NCBI RefSeq assembly: GCF_016862755.1
Contig: NZ_BONO01000005.1
Location: forward strand, 1 to 64,000
DNA length: 64,000 nt
From: Cellulomonas pakistanensis
Lineage (GTDB): Bacteria; Actinomycetota; Actinomycetes; Actinomycetales; Cellulomonadaceae
Direction of reading: 5' to 3'
Shown here: one piece after another, positions 25,768-33,765 of the stretch
Layout: each line of letters opens with the position of its first letter
Numbering within the stretch: position 1 is the stretch's first letter
Position numbers and translations under genes: made by a program
The notes under the pieces: model-generated
Told to the model about the DNA's origin: nothing
Seen by the model: only the letters and a program-made list of their open reading frames with translations
The model's database searches: none

Positions 25768-27308
25768 CGGTGGTCCGCCTTTCCGCGGGTGGGGGTGGGG
25801 GCTGCGGGCTCCGCGGCCGCCGACCGGGCGGCCCGCCGGCCGCGCAGCAGCCTCACCGCGGGCCAGAGCGCGACCACGACGAACACCGCCAGGAGCGTCC
25901 CGGAGATGGGCCGCGTGATGAACCCGGTGGGGTCCCCGTCGAAGATCAGCAGCGACCGGCGGACGCTGGACTCGACGATCGAGCCGAGCACGAACGCCAG
26001 CACCATCGGCCCCGGCTCGAACCCGAGCTTCTTCATCAGGTAGCCGACCACCCCGAACGCGATCATCACGAAGATGTCGAAGGTCGAGTTGTTGATCGTG
26101 TAGACGCCCAGGATCGTGATGAGCGCCGTGATCGGGGCGAGGATCGCCGGCCGCACCCGCAGCACCCGGACGAAGATGCCGACCAGCGGGATGCTGAGCA
26201 CCAGCAGGATCAGGTTGCCGATGTACATCGAGTTGATGACGCCCCAGAACAGGTCGGGGTTCTCGTCCACGAGCTGCGGGCCGGGGCTGATCCCGAGGAT
26301 CAGCAGCGCGCCGAACAGCATCGCCATCGACGCGTTGGCCGGGATGCCGATGGTCAGCAGCGGGATGAACGACGACGTCGCCGCCGCGTTGTTCGCGGTC
26401 TCCGGGGCCGCGACGCCCTGCAGCGCGCCCCGGCCGAACCGCTCGGGGTGCTTGCTGATCCGCTTCTCCGTGGCGTAGGCGGCGAGCGACGCCATCACCG
26501 CGCCGCCGCCGGGCAGCACCCCCAGCACGAAGCCGATGAGCGAGCCGCGGCCGATCGAGCCGGAGGACTCCTTGAGCTCCTTGCGGGACGGCCAGACGTT
26601 CGCCACCGCCGCGGGGACGTGCGGCTTCCCGTGCCGCTCCTCCAGGTTGTAGAGGATCTCCCCCACCCCGAACAGGCCCATGGCCACGATGACGAAGTCG
26701 ATGCCGTCCGAGAGCTGCAGCGAGTCGAACGTGAACCGCTCCGCGCCGCTGAACGAGTCCCGGCCGATCGTCGCGAGCAGCAGGCCGATCGCCGCCGAGA
26801 TCATCGCCTTGACCATGCCGCCGTTGCCGATCGAGGCGACGAGCAGCACGCCGAGCAGCGCGAGCGCCGCGTACTCGGGCGGTCCGAAGTCCAGCGCCCA
26901 CTCGGCGACCAGCGGCGCGAGCAGCGTCAGCCCGACGATCGAGACGGTCGCCCCGACGAAGGACCCGACGGCGGAGATGCCCAGCGCGGTGCCGGCCCGG
27001 CCCTGCTTGGCGAGGGCGAACCCGTCGAACACGGTCACGACCGACGACGCCTCGCCCGGCAGCCGCAGCAGCACCGAGGTGATCGTGCCGCCGTACTGGG
27101 CGCCGTAGTAGATGCCGGCCAGCATGATGATCGCCGACACCGGGTCGATCGTGTACGTGATCGGCAGCAGGATCGCGATCGTCGCGGCGGGGCCGAGGCC
27201 CGGCAGGACGCCGATGAGCATGCCGATCAGGACGCCGACCAGGCAGTAGAGCAGGTTGGCCGGCTCGGTGACGAGCGCGAAGCCGTCGAGGAAGGCGGTG
27301 AGGTCCAC
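25764..27308 (-). CDS. tctA: Tripartite tricarboxylate-type transporter, large permease TctA
   Basis: The 514-residue protein has about a dozen membrane segments and the two TctA sequence repeats: GMLIGVLPGLGPAATIAILLP near residue 30 and GFVLGVLPGGGAVMASLAAY near 255. SFIPLLTIGIPANASMAMLFGALLI is also typical. It forms the Na+/H+-coupled channel that accepts substrate from the TctC receptor. The GTG at 27308 follows GAGGAGACGG. The operon with hexarate dehydratases points to a sugar diacid rather than citrate. Confidence 0.93.
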   Translation of the reverse strand: MDLTAFLDGFALVTEPANLLYCLVGVLIGMLIGVLPGLGPAATIAILLPITYTIDPVSAIIMLAGIYYGAQYGGTITSVLLRLPGEASSVVTVFDGFALAKQGRAGTALGISAVGSFVGATVSIVGLTLLAPLVAEWALDFGPPEYAALALLGVLLVASIGNGGMVKAMISAAIGLLLATIGRDSFSGAERFTFDSLQLSDGIDFVIVAMGLFGVGEILYNLEERHGKPHVPAAVANVWPSRKELKESSGSIGRGSLIGFVLGVLPGGGAVMASLAAYATEKRISKHPERFGRGALQGVAAPETANNAAATSSFIPLLTIGIPANASMAMLFGALLILGISPGPQLVDENPDLFWGVINSMYIGNLILLVLSIPLVGIFVRVLRVRPAILAPITALITILGVYTINNSTFDIFVMIAFGVVGYLMKKLGFEPGPMVLAFVLGSIVESSVRRSLLIFDGDPTGFITRPISGTLLAVFVVVALWPAVRLLRGRRAARSAAAEPAAPTPTRGKADHR

Positions 27309-27319
27309 GTCCGTCTCCT

Positions 27320-27859
27320 CTACAGCAGGTGGGGCAGCGGCACGCGCAACCCGTAGATGAACAGGGCGTAGAAGGCGGCGACCGTGCCGACCGACACCAG
27401 CACCGTGCTGCGCCACGACTCCCCGCCCAGCAGGCGGAGCCAGATCGCGCACAGCAGCAGCGACGGGATCTCGAACCCGATGAGCGGCATCAGCGCCCCG
27501 AGGCCGACGAACGTCACGACCCCCGCGGCGGGGATCAGGCTCGACCGGGAGAACCGCTCGGTGTCCGTCGCCCGCCGGCCGCCGACCAGCAGCGCGAGCC
27601 CCAGGACCGCGACGACCACGCTGATCGCGAACGGCCACAGTCCGGGGCCGGGCCGGTCCAGCGACCCGAGGCCGTAGCCCAGGGCCAGGACGGCGCCGAG
27701 CACGCCGATCGCGATCGTCACCGCCGCCCCGGCGACCTGGTAGGCCGGCCCGCCGGCGGGCGGCCGCTCCTCGGCCAGGTCGCGGGCGACCTCCTCCTGT
27801 ATCTCGGCGAGGACGTCCGTGCCCTCGTCCACCGGACCCGGGGTGCGCGGGTCGGCCAT
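27320..27859 (-). CDS. tctB: Tripartite tricarboxylate-type transporter, small permease TctB
   Basis: The 179-residue product has four predicted membrane helices after a 40-residue cytoplasmic N-terminus. The central motif GLGSLDRPGPGLWPFAISV is typical of TctB, with the PGxxPF-like element. It lies between tctC (one base away) and tctA (11 bases away). TctB partners TctA in the membrane; its precise role is not well defined. Confidence 0.9.
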   Translation of the reverse strand: MADPRTPGPVDEGTDVLAEIQEEVARDLAEERPPAGGPAYQVAGAAVTIAIGVLGAVLALGYGLGSLDRPGPGLWPFAISVVVAVLGLALLVGGRRATDTERFSRSSLIPAAGVVTFVGLGALMPLIGFEIPSLLLCAIWLRLLGGESWRSTVLVSVGTVAAFYALFIYGLRVPLPHLL

Positions 27860-27860
27860 G

Positions 27861-28862
27861 TCAGCTGTCGCCGCCCAGGTCGATCCCGTACTCCTCGACC
27901 AGCTCGGCGTACCGCTGCTTGTCCTCCTCGAGCTGCGTCACGACCTCGTCGCCGGGGATCTCCATCGGCGTCAGGCTGTTCTGCTCGTTGAACGCCTGGT
28001 ACTCCTCGGTCTCGAACGTCGCCTGCAGCCCCTCGACGAGCCGGTCGACGACGTCGTCCGGCGTGCCCTTCGGCACCGTGAGGAACCGGTACTGCGCGAC
28101 CTCGACGTCGAGGCCCTGCTCCTGCGCCGTCGGCACGTCCGGCAGGTACTCGATGCGCTCGGGCGAGAACACCGTCAGCGGGACGAGCTTCCCGGACTCG
28201 ATGTTCTCGACCGCCTCGCCGACCTGGAGGCACGCGGTGTCGACCTGGCCGCCGAGCACGGCGGTCAGCGCGGGTGCGCCGCCGTCGAACGGCACCGCCT
28301 CCCCCTCGACGCCCGCGCTGCCGAGCAGCAGGGCGCAGGACACCTGCGCGCCGGTGCCGACGCCGGTCGTGCCGTAGGTGACCGTCCCGGTCGCGGCCTT
28401 CACGGCGTCCAGGTCGGCGTACGGGCCGCCCGCCGTCGTCACCATCACGTAGTCGTCCCGCGAGACGCCGTGCACCACGTCGAAGTCGTCGATGCTCGTG
28501 ACCTCGTCCTCGCTCACCGCGAGCGGGGTGATGGCGAACAGCGAGGCGTTCTGGATCGCGATCGTGGAGCCGTCGGGCTCGGCGGCGGCGACCTCCGCGG
28601 CGGCGATCGCGCCGTTCGCGCCCTCGCGGTTGATCACCGGGAACGACGCGCCGAGCGCGTCCGACAGCCCCTGCGACACCGCGCGGCTGATGAGGTCGGA
28701 GGACCCGCCGGCCGAGGCGCCGACGAGCATCTCGACGGACCCCGACGGGTACTCGGCGGTCTCGTCGGAGCCGCCCGTCGAGGTGGAGACGCCGTCGCAG
28801 GCCGCGAGGGCGAGGGCCGAGCCGCCGAGCAGGGCGGCCAGGCGCGTGGTGTGGTGCCGCAT
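27861..28862 (-). CDS. tctC: TctC/Bug-family solute receptor lipoprotein
   Basis: The 333-residue extracytoplasmic substrate-binding protein has a lipoprotein signal with lipobox LAAC (C22). The Bug-fold signatures are GSVEMLVGASAGGSSDLISRAV (about 42-63), the VTYGTTGVGTGAQ loop, and GAPALTAVLGGQVD. The ATG at 28862 gives a proper signal peptide and was preferred to an upstream in-frame ATG. It delivers substrate to TctAB, and the gene leads the five-gene minus-strand unit. Its promoter carries copy B of the shared element and is divergent from lysR. Confidence 0.93.
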   Translation of the reverse strand: MRHHTTRLAALLGGSALALAACDGVSTSTGGSDETAEYPSGSVEMLVGASAGGSSDLISRAVSQGLSDALGASFPVINREGANGAIAAAEVAAAEPDGSTIAIQNASLFAITPLAVSEDEVTSIDDFDVVHGVSRDDYVMVTTAGGPYADLDAVKAATGTVTYGTTGVGTGAQVSCALLLGSAGVEGEAVPFDGGAPALTAVLGGQVDTACLQVGEAVENIESGKLVPLTVFSPERIEYLPDVPTAQEQGLDVEVAQYRFLTVPKGTPDDVVDRLVEGLQATFETEEYQAFNEQNSLTPMEIPGDEVVTQLEEDKQRYAELVEEYGIDLGGDS

Positions 28863-28897
28863 CGTCGCACTCCCTTGTCCGAACGCTGTGATCCACG

Positions 28898-28942
28898 ACA
28901 CTAGGCGTGTGCGACGATGCCCGTCCAAGCCCCGTTCGGCAT
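28898..28942. promoter_or_regulatory. Hexarate-regulon promoter/operator, copy B (tctC/lysR)
   Basis: The minus-strand -35 TTGGAC (28928-28923) and -10 TAGTGT (28903-28898) are 19 bases apart. The plus strand reads GATGC-CC-GTCCAAGCCC-CGTTCG-GCAT at 28916-28942. Its position between tctC and a divergent lysR gene is the classical site for LysR control of both; lysR begins 34 bases beyond. Confidence 0.75.
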
Positions 28943-28976
28943 GGGGTGTTCCACTTCACGCATCGAGGACGACGCC

Positions 28977-29882
28977 GTGATCACTTTCGAGCAGGTCCGC
29001 TCGTTCGTCGCCGTGGCGGAGGAGCTGCACTTCGGGCGCGCGGCCGAGCGGCTGCGCATGACCCAGCCTCCGCTGTCCCGCCAGATCCAGAAGCTCGAGC
29101 GGTCCGTGGGCGCCCGGCTGCTGGAGCGGGACAACCGCCGCGTCGCCCTGACCACCGCGGGGACCGCGTTCCTCGAGGAGGCGTACCGGATGCTCGCGCT
29201 CGTCGAGGCGGCGGGCGACCGGACCCGGCGGATCGACGCGGGCGCCGCGGGCGTGGTCCGGCTCGGGTTCACCGCCGTGTCCGCGATCGCGGTCCTCGGC
29301 CCGCTGCTGCGCCGGCTGCGCACCGAGCTGCCCGACGTCGACGTGCTGCTGTCCGAGCGCGTGACGATGGCCCAGGTCGAGGGCATCCAGCGGCACGAGC
29401 TCGACCTGGGGCTGGCCCGGCCGCCGTTCGACACCGCCGCGCTGCAGTCGCGCGTCGTGCGACGCGAGGCGCTCATGGCGGTGGTGCCGGAGGGCCACCC
29501 GCTCGCGGCGGGCGACGCGCCGCTGACGCCGGACGACTTCGACGGGCAGCCCGTGATCGGGTACCACCCGCAGCAGTCCCGGTACTTCCACGAGCTGCTG
29601 GTGCGGTTCCTCGCCAACGCCCACCCCCGGATCGAGCAGTCCGTGCACCAGGTGCTCACCGCGATGCTGCTCGCGGCCGCGGGGCAGGGCCTGGCGCTGG
29701 TCCCGGAGTCGGCGGCGTCGCTGCACGTCGAGGGCGTCGTGCTCCGCCCGCTGGTGCAGCACGGCGGCGACACCCGGCTGGACGCCGACCCGGAGCGGCC
29801 CGTCGAGCTGCACGCGATCTGGGCGCGCCGGCCCGCGACGCCCGTGCTGCGCCGGGTGCTGGACGTGGTGACGTCCCTGTGA
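28977..29882 (+). CDS. LysR-family transcriptional regulator of the hexarate locus
   Basis: The 301-residue product has an N-terminal winged helix ([34 protein letters not shown]; residues 4-55) and a C-terminal two-lobe effector domain ([21 protein letters not shown] onward). The GTG at 28977, with GAGGAC upstream, places the helix-turn-helix at the expected distance. A longer frame from 28917 would add a segment that overlaps the operator. Flanked on both sides by copies B and C of the shared element, it is the best candidate to bind all three. Confidence 0.9.
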   Translation: MITFEQVRSFVAVAEELHFGRAAERLRMTQPPLSRQIQKLERSVGARLLERDNRRVALTTAGTAFLEEAYRMLALVEAAGDRTRRIDAGAAGVVRLGFTAVSAIAVLGPLLRRLRTELPDVDVLLSERVTMAQVEGIQRHELDLGLARPPFDTAALQSRVVRREALMAVVPEGHPLAAGDAPLTPDDFDGQPVIGYHPQQSRYFHELLVRFLANAHPRIEQSVHQVLTAMLLAAAGQGLALVPESAASLHVEGVVLRPLVQHGGDTRLDADPERPVELHAIWARRPATPVLRRVLDVVTSL

Positions 29883-29947
29883 TGCCGGGCGCGCATCGCC
29901 GGATGCCGTTCCGGGCTTGGACAGGCATCGGTCACGCTCCCTACGGT
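29881..29947 (+). promoter_or_regulatory. Hexarate-regulon promoter/operator, copy C (gudD)
   Basis: TTGGAC (29917-29922) and TACGGT (29942-29947) are 19 bases apart, as in copies A and B. GATGCC (29902-29907) and GGCATC (29924-29929) form an inverted repeat around the -35. An upstream pair GATGC/GCATC (29881-29897) parallels the second repeat of copy A. gudD begins 38 bases after the -10. Confidence 0.72.
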
Positions 29948-29985
29948 CGAGACCCCGCCACCGACGACGACGAGGTGCCCCTGCC

Positions 29986-31305
29986 ATGAGCACGATCGCC
30001 CGGGTCGACGTGGTCCCGGTCGCCGGCCACGACTCGATGCTGCTGAACCTGAGCGGCGCCCACGCCCCGTTCTTCACGCGGAACCTCGCCGTCGTCACGG
30101 ACGCCGACGGCCGCGAGGGCGTCGGCGAGGTGCCGGGCGGCGAGGCCATCCGCGCCACGATCACCGAGGCCGCCGACCTGCTCCTCGGGCAGCCCGTCGC
30201 GCGGTACCGGTCGCTGCTGCGCGCCGTCGGCGAGCGGTTCGCCGGCCGCGACGTCGCGGGCCGCGGGCTGCAGACCTTCGACCTGCGCACCACCGTGCAC
30301 GCGGTCACCGCGCTGGAGTCCGCCCTGCTGGACCTGCACGGGCAGGAGCTCGGCGTCCCCGTGGCGGAGCTGCTCGGCGGCGGCCAGCACCGGGACAGCG
30401 TGCCGATGCTCGGGTACCTGTTCTACGTGGGCGACCCGGACCGCACGGACCTGCCGTACCTCCGGGAGGCCGACGGCGCCGACGACTGGGAGCGGGTGCG
30501 CCGCGAGGAGGCGCTGACCCCGGAGGCGGTCGTGCGGCTGGCCGAGGCCGCGCGCGACCGCTACGGCTTCCGGGACTTCAAGCTCAAGGGCGGCGTGCTC
30601 GCCGGCGAGGAGGAGCTCGCGGCGGTCACCGCCCTGCACGAGCGGTTCCCCGACGCGCGCGTCACCCTCGACCCGAACGGCGGCTGGCTGCTCGCGGACG
30701 CGATCCGGCTGCTGCGCGGCCAGGGCCACGTCCTCGCCTACGCCGAGGACCCGTGCGGCGCCGAGGGCGGGTACTCGGGCCGGGAGACGATGGCCGAGTT
30801 CCGCCGGGCCACGGGCCTGCCGACCGCGACCAACATGATCGCCACGGACTGGCGCCAGCTCGCGCACGCCGTCCGCACCGACGCCGTCGACATCCCGCTC
30901 GCGGACCCGCACTTCTGGACGATGGCGGGGTCCGTCCGGGTCGCGCAGCTGTGCGCGGAGTTCGGGCTGACCTGGGGCTCGCACTCCAACAACCACTTCG
31001 ACGTCTCGCTGGCGATGTTCACGCACGTCGGCGCCGCCGCACCGGGCCCGATCACCGCGCTCGACACGCACTGGATCTGGCAGGACGGGCAGGCCCTCAC
31101 GGTCGACCCGCCGCGGATCCGGGACGGGGCGGTCGCGGTGCCGGCGGCCCCGGGCCTCGGCGTCCGGCTCGACCGGGACCGGGTGGCGGAGGCGCACGAG
31201 GTGTACCTGCGGCACGGGCTCGGGGCCCGGGACGACGCGGTCGCGATGCAGCACCTGGTGCCGGGCTGGACGTTCGACCCGAAGCGGCCGAGCCTGGTGC
31301 GGTAG
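29986..31305 (+). CDS. gudD: Glucarate dehydratase
   Basis: The 439-residue GudD dehydrates D-glucarate (and L-idarate) to 5-keto-4-deoxyglucarate. The proton-abstracting K199/K201 lie in [11 protein letters not shown], the metal and substrate ligands at D229, N231 and E254, and the D307/H333 dyad in LADPHFW and [10 protein letters not shown]. These motifs and length are those of the E. coli enzyme. The ATG at 29986 follows CGAGGTG. It is monocistronic under copy C of the shared promoter. Its 3' end has been partly expanded into an 18-base tandem repeat. Confidence 0.94.
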   Translation: MSTIARVDVVPVAGHDSMLLNLSGAHAPFFTRNLAVVTDADGREGVGEVPGGEAIRATITEAADLLLGQPVARYRSLLRAVGERFAGRDVAGRGLQTFDLRTTVHAVTALESALLDLHGQELGVPVAELLGGGQHRDSVPMLGYLFYVGDPDRTDLPYLREADGADDWERVRREEALTPEAVVRLAEAARDRYGFRDFKLKGGVLAGEEELAAVTALHERFPDARVTLDPNGGWLLADAIRLLRGQGHVLAYAEDPCGAEGGYSGRETMAEFRRATGLPTATNMIATDWRQLAHAVRTDAVDIPLADPHFWTMAGSVRVAQLCAEFGLTWGSHSNNHFDVSLAMFTHVGAAAPGPITALDTHWIWQDGQALTVDPPRIRDGAVAVPAAPGLGVRLDRDRVAEAHEVYLRHGLGARDDAVAMQHLVPGWTFDPKRPSLVR

Positions 31306-31378
31306 CCCGGGGACGGTGCGGCAGCCCGGGGCGGTGCGGCGACCCGAGGAGGTGCGGGAGCCGCGGGCGGTGCGGGAG
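31288..31378. repeat. Five-copy 18-base tandem repeat at the gudD 3' end
   Basis: Units of 18-19 bases ending GGTGCGG-x-AG (first unit 31288-31305 including the gudD stop, then 31306, 31325, 31343 and 31361) run into the intergenic space. They diverge away from the gene, as if the gudD end had been duplicated outward. Confidence 0.7.
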
Positions 31379-31492
31379 GCCGGGCACGCCGCGGCGCCGT
31401 CACCCCGCGCAGGTGATGCCCGCGCCCGGCGCGGCGGCGACCGTGGAGCCAGCCGCCACCTCCGCGCGGCCCCTCGGACGCGGGAGCCCGCC

Positions 31493-31906
31493 ATGATCGT
31501 CTTCCTGATCCGGCTGCTGATCTTCCTCGGGTCGTCGGCGCTGGGGCTCTGGGTCGCCTCCTTGGTGCTCGACGGGTTCCACGTCACCACGAGCGGGTTC
31601 CTGGCCGCGGTCGTGGTGTTCACGGTCGCGCAGGCGGTGCTGTCGCCGTTCATCGCGACGATGGCGCACCGGTACGCCACCGCGTTCCTCGGCGGCATCG
31701 GCCTGGTGTCCACGTTCGTCGCGCTGCTCATCGCCTCGGCGTTCACCGGCGGGCTGGACATCACCGGCGGCGTCGCGACGTGGATCGCCGCGGTCGTCAT
31801 CGTGTGGCTGGTCACCGCGGTGGCGACGTGGCTGCTGCCGTTCCTGCTCCTGCGCAAGCGGCTCGAGGAGCGCCGGGCGCGCGCCGGCCGGTCCGAGACC
31901 GCCTGA
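31493..31906 (+). CDS. Small four-helix membrane protein (phage-holin-4-like family)
   Basis: The 137-residue product has four hydrophobic segments (about residues 4-26, 34-54, 64-86 and 92-120) and a basic C-terminal tail. The pattern and spacing resemble the chromosomal 'phage holin superfamily IV' proteins common in actinobacteria. No phage genes surround it, so a lytic role is unlikely. The ATG is preceded by CGGGAG. Function unknown. Confidence 0.7.
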   Translation: MIVFLIRLLIFLGSSALGLWVASLVLDGFHVTTSGFLAAVVVFTVAQAVLSPFIATMAHRYATAFLGGIGLVSTFVALLIASAFTGGLDITGGVATWIAAVVIVWLVTAVATWLLPFLLLRKRLEERRARAGRSETA

Positions 31907-31936
31907 CGCGGGACCGCCGGGGCCGCCGCGCCGACG

Positions 31937-33250
31937 TCAGAGCGCCGCGGCCTTGCCCACCAGCACCGCCCGCTCGCGCGCGTTCCCGCACAGCCGCGCC
32001 GCCGCCTCGAGCTCCGCCCGCGCCTCCTCGGTCCGGCCGAGCCGGGCGAGCAGCTCGCCGCGCGCGCTCGGCACCAGGTACGTGCCGCGCAGCGCGCCGC
32101 CGGCCGCGACGGCGTCCACGATCGGCAGCGCCGCCGCCGGACCCGACGCCATGCAGACCGCGACGGCCCGGTTCAGCTCCACCACGGGCGACGGCGCGAC
32201 GCTCCCGAGCGCCTCGTACAGCGCGACGATCGCGTCCCAGTCCGTCTCCCCGAACGCGCGCGCCACGGCGTGCTGCTCGGCGATCGCCGCCTGCAGCCCG
32301 TACGGCCCGAGCCCGCGTCCCACGGCCCGCGCCCGACCCAGCGCCGCGCGCCCCCGCCGGATCGCGGAGGCGTCCCACCGCCGCCTGTCCTGGTCGGCGA
32401 GCAGCACGGGCTCGCCGTCCGGGCCGGTACGCGCCGGGAACCGCGCCGCGGTGAGCTCCAGCAGCGCGAGCAGGCCCTGGGCCTCGGGCTCGTCCGGGAC
32501 GAGCCGCACGAGGACGCGCGCCAGCCGCACCGCCTCGTGCGCGAGGTCGAGCCGTAGCCACGAGTCGCCGGTCGACGCCGACGAGCCCTCCGTGAACAGC
32601 ACGTACACGACGTTCAGCACGGACCCGAGCCGCTCCGCCCGCTCGGCGGCCGGCGGGACCGCGAACGGCACGCCCGCCGCGGCCAGGGTCTTCTTCGCCC
32701 GGGTGATCCGCGCCTGCACCGTCGGCACCGGCACCAGCAGCGACGCGGCCACCTGCTCGCTGGTGAGGCCGCCGACCACCCGGAGGGTGAGCGCGAGCCG
32801 CGCCTCCTTGGGCAGCACGGGGTGGCAGGCGACGAACAGCAGCGCGAGCCGGTCGTCCTCGATCCGGTCGGGGTCCCACAGCACGTCGGGGTCGTCCGGC
32901 AGGTCGGGTGCCGCCCCGGCGTGCGCGCCGCCCTCGCGCAGGCCCTGGCCGAGGGCGGCGTACCGCTCGTCCCGGGCGGAGCGCCGCCGGAACGCGTCGA
33001 TCGCGCGGCGCCGGCCGACGGAGAGCAGCCAGGCGACCGGGTCGCGCGGGACGCCGTCGCGGGGCCAGGCGATCAGCGCCTCCGCGAGCGCCTCGGACGC
33101 CACGTCCTCCGCGAGCGGGAAGTCGCCGGTGTACCGGGCCAGCGCGCCGACGATGCGGGCGGCGTCGATCCGCCACACCGCCTCGACGGCGCGCCGCCCG
33201 GCGTCGGCCGCGTCCGGGGCGCTCAGTTGGTCCCGAGCTGCTCCCGCCAC
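31937..33250 (-). CDS. ECF42-type sigma factor with C-terminal helical-repeat domain
   Basis: The 437-residue ECF sigma factor has region 2 near residues 20-95 (VWRIDAARIVGALARYTGDFPLAEDVASEALAEAL is the region 2 start) and region 4 near 150-200 (LTSEQVAASLLVPVPTVQARITRAKK). A long C-terminal extension with helical repeats is diagnostic of group ECF42. No anti-sigma factor is nearby, as is usual for this group. Its partner DGPF protein is encoded just upstream. I chose the GTG at 33250, which has AAGGAGG upstream; a CTG at 33226 overlapping the DGPF stop is the alternative. Confidence 0.88.
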   Translation of the reverse strand: MAGAARDQLSAPDAADAGRRAVEAVWRIDAARIVGALARYTGDFPLAEDVASEALAEALIAWPRDGVPRDPVAWLLSVGRRRAIDAFRRRSARDERYAALGQGLREGGAHAGAAPDLPDDPDVLWDPDRIEDDRLALLFVACHPVLPKEARLALTLRVVGGLTSEQVAASLLVPVPTVQARITRAKKTLAAAGVPFAVPPAAERAERLGSVLNVVYVLFTEGSSASTGDSWLRLDLAHEAVRLARVLVRLVPDEPEAQGLLALLELTAARFPARTGPDGEPVLLADQDRRRWDASAIRRGRAALGRARAVGRGLGPYGLQAAIAEQHAVARAFGETDWDAIVALYEALGSVAPSPVVELNRAVAVCMASGPAAALPIVDAVAAGGALRGTYLVPSARGELLARLGRTEEARAELEAAARLCGNARERAVLVGKAAAL

Positions 33251-33645
33251 ACCGCCTCCTTCTCGATCCACTCGTTGTCCTGCGGGAAGTCCTCGGGCCC
33301 GTTGACCCGCCGGACCTCGATCTTGTTGCCCGGGCCGTGCAGCGGGGCGCGCCGCGCCCACTCGACGGCCTCGTCCTTCGTCGCGACGTCGACGATCCAG
33401 AAGCCGTTGAACAGCTCCTTCATCTCGCCGTAGGGGCCGTCGGTCACCACCGGGGTGTCGGCGGAGAAGTCGACGACCGCGCCCTCGCTCGCGTCGCTCA
33501 GGCCCTCGCCGGCGACGAGCACGCCGGCCTCCATCATCGACTCGTTGTACCGGCCCATCGCGGCGATGACCTCGGTGAAGTCCATCTCGCCGTACGCCGC
33601 GGCGCCCTCGTCGGTGCCCCGCATGATCAGCATGTACTTGGCCAT
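33223..33645 (-). CDS. DGPF-domain (YCII-related) protein, ECF42 partner
   Basis: The 140-residue protein of the YCII-related superfamily begins MAKYMLIMRGTDEG. The characteristic motif appears here as VTDGPYGEMKELFNGFWI near residues 72-89. DGPF genes are the conserved companions of ECF42 sigma factors; their biochemical function is not known. The gene overlaps the sigma factor gene. A sequence matching the ECF42 promoter consensus lies 57 bases upstream. Confidence 0.88.
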   Translation of the reverse strand: MAKYMLIMRGTDEGAAAYGEMDFTEVIAAMGRYNESMMEAGVLVAGEGLSDASEGAVVDFSADTPVVTDGPYGEMKELFNGFWIVDVATKDEAVEWARRAPLHGPGNKIEVRRVNGPEDFPQDNEWIEKEAVWREQLGTN

Positions 33646-33701
33646 CGTCGTGCTCCTGTCGTGTCGGCGGTCCGCCTGCTGGGGACCTTCTCACCTCCCA
33701 G

Positions 33702-33728
33702 GTCGAACGGGAAGGACCCGGATCGACA
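33702..33728 (-). promoter_or_regulatory. Probable ECF42-dependent promoter of the DGPF-sigma operon
   Basis: On the minus strand TGTCGA (33728-33723) and CGAC (33705-33702) are separated by 17 bases. This matches the published ECF42 consensus of TGTCGA at -35 and CG(A/T)C at -10, and implies autoregulation of the operon. Confidence 0.65.
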
Positions 33729-33765
33729 CCGTGCCGGGACGAGTTCGCGCCAGCGGCGCCGGACC

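Noticed and set aside
31493..31906. Prophage remnant suggested by a holin-like protein
   Set aside because: The family is chromosomal and common in actinobacteria, and no other phage genes, integrase or attachment sites are nearby.
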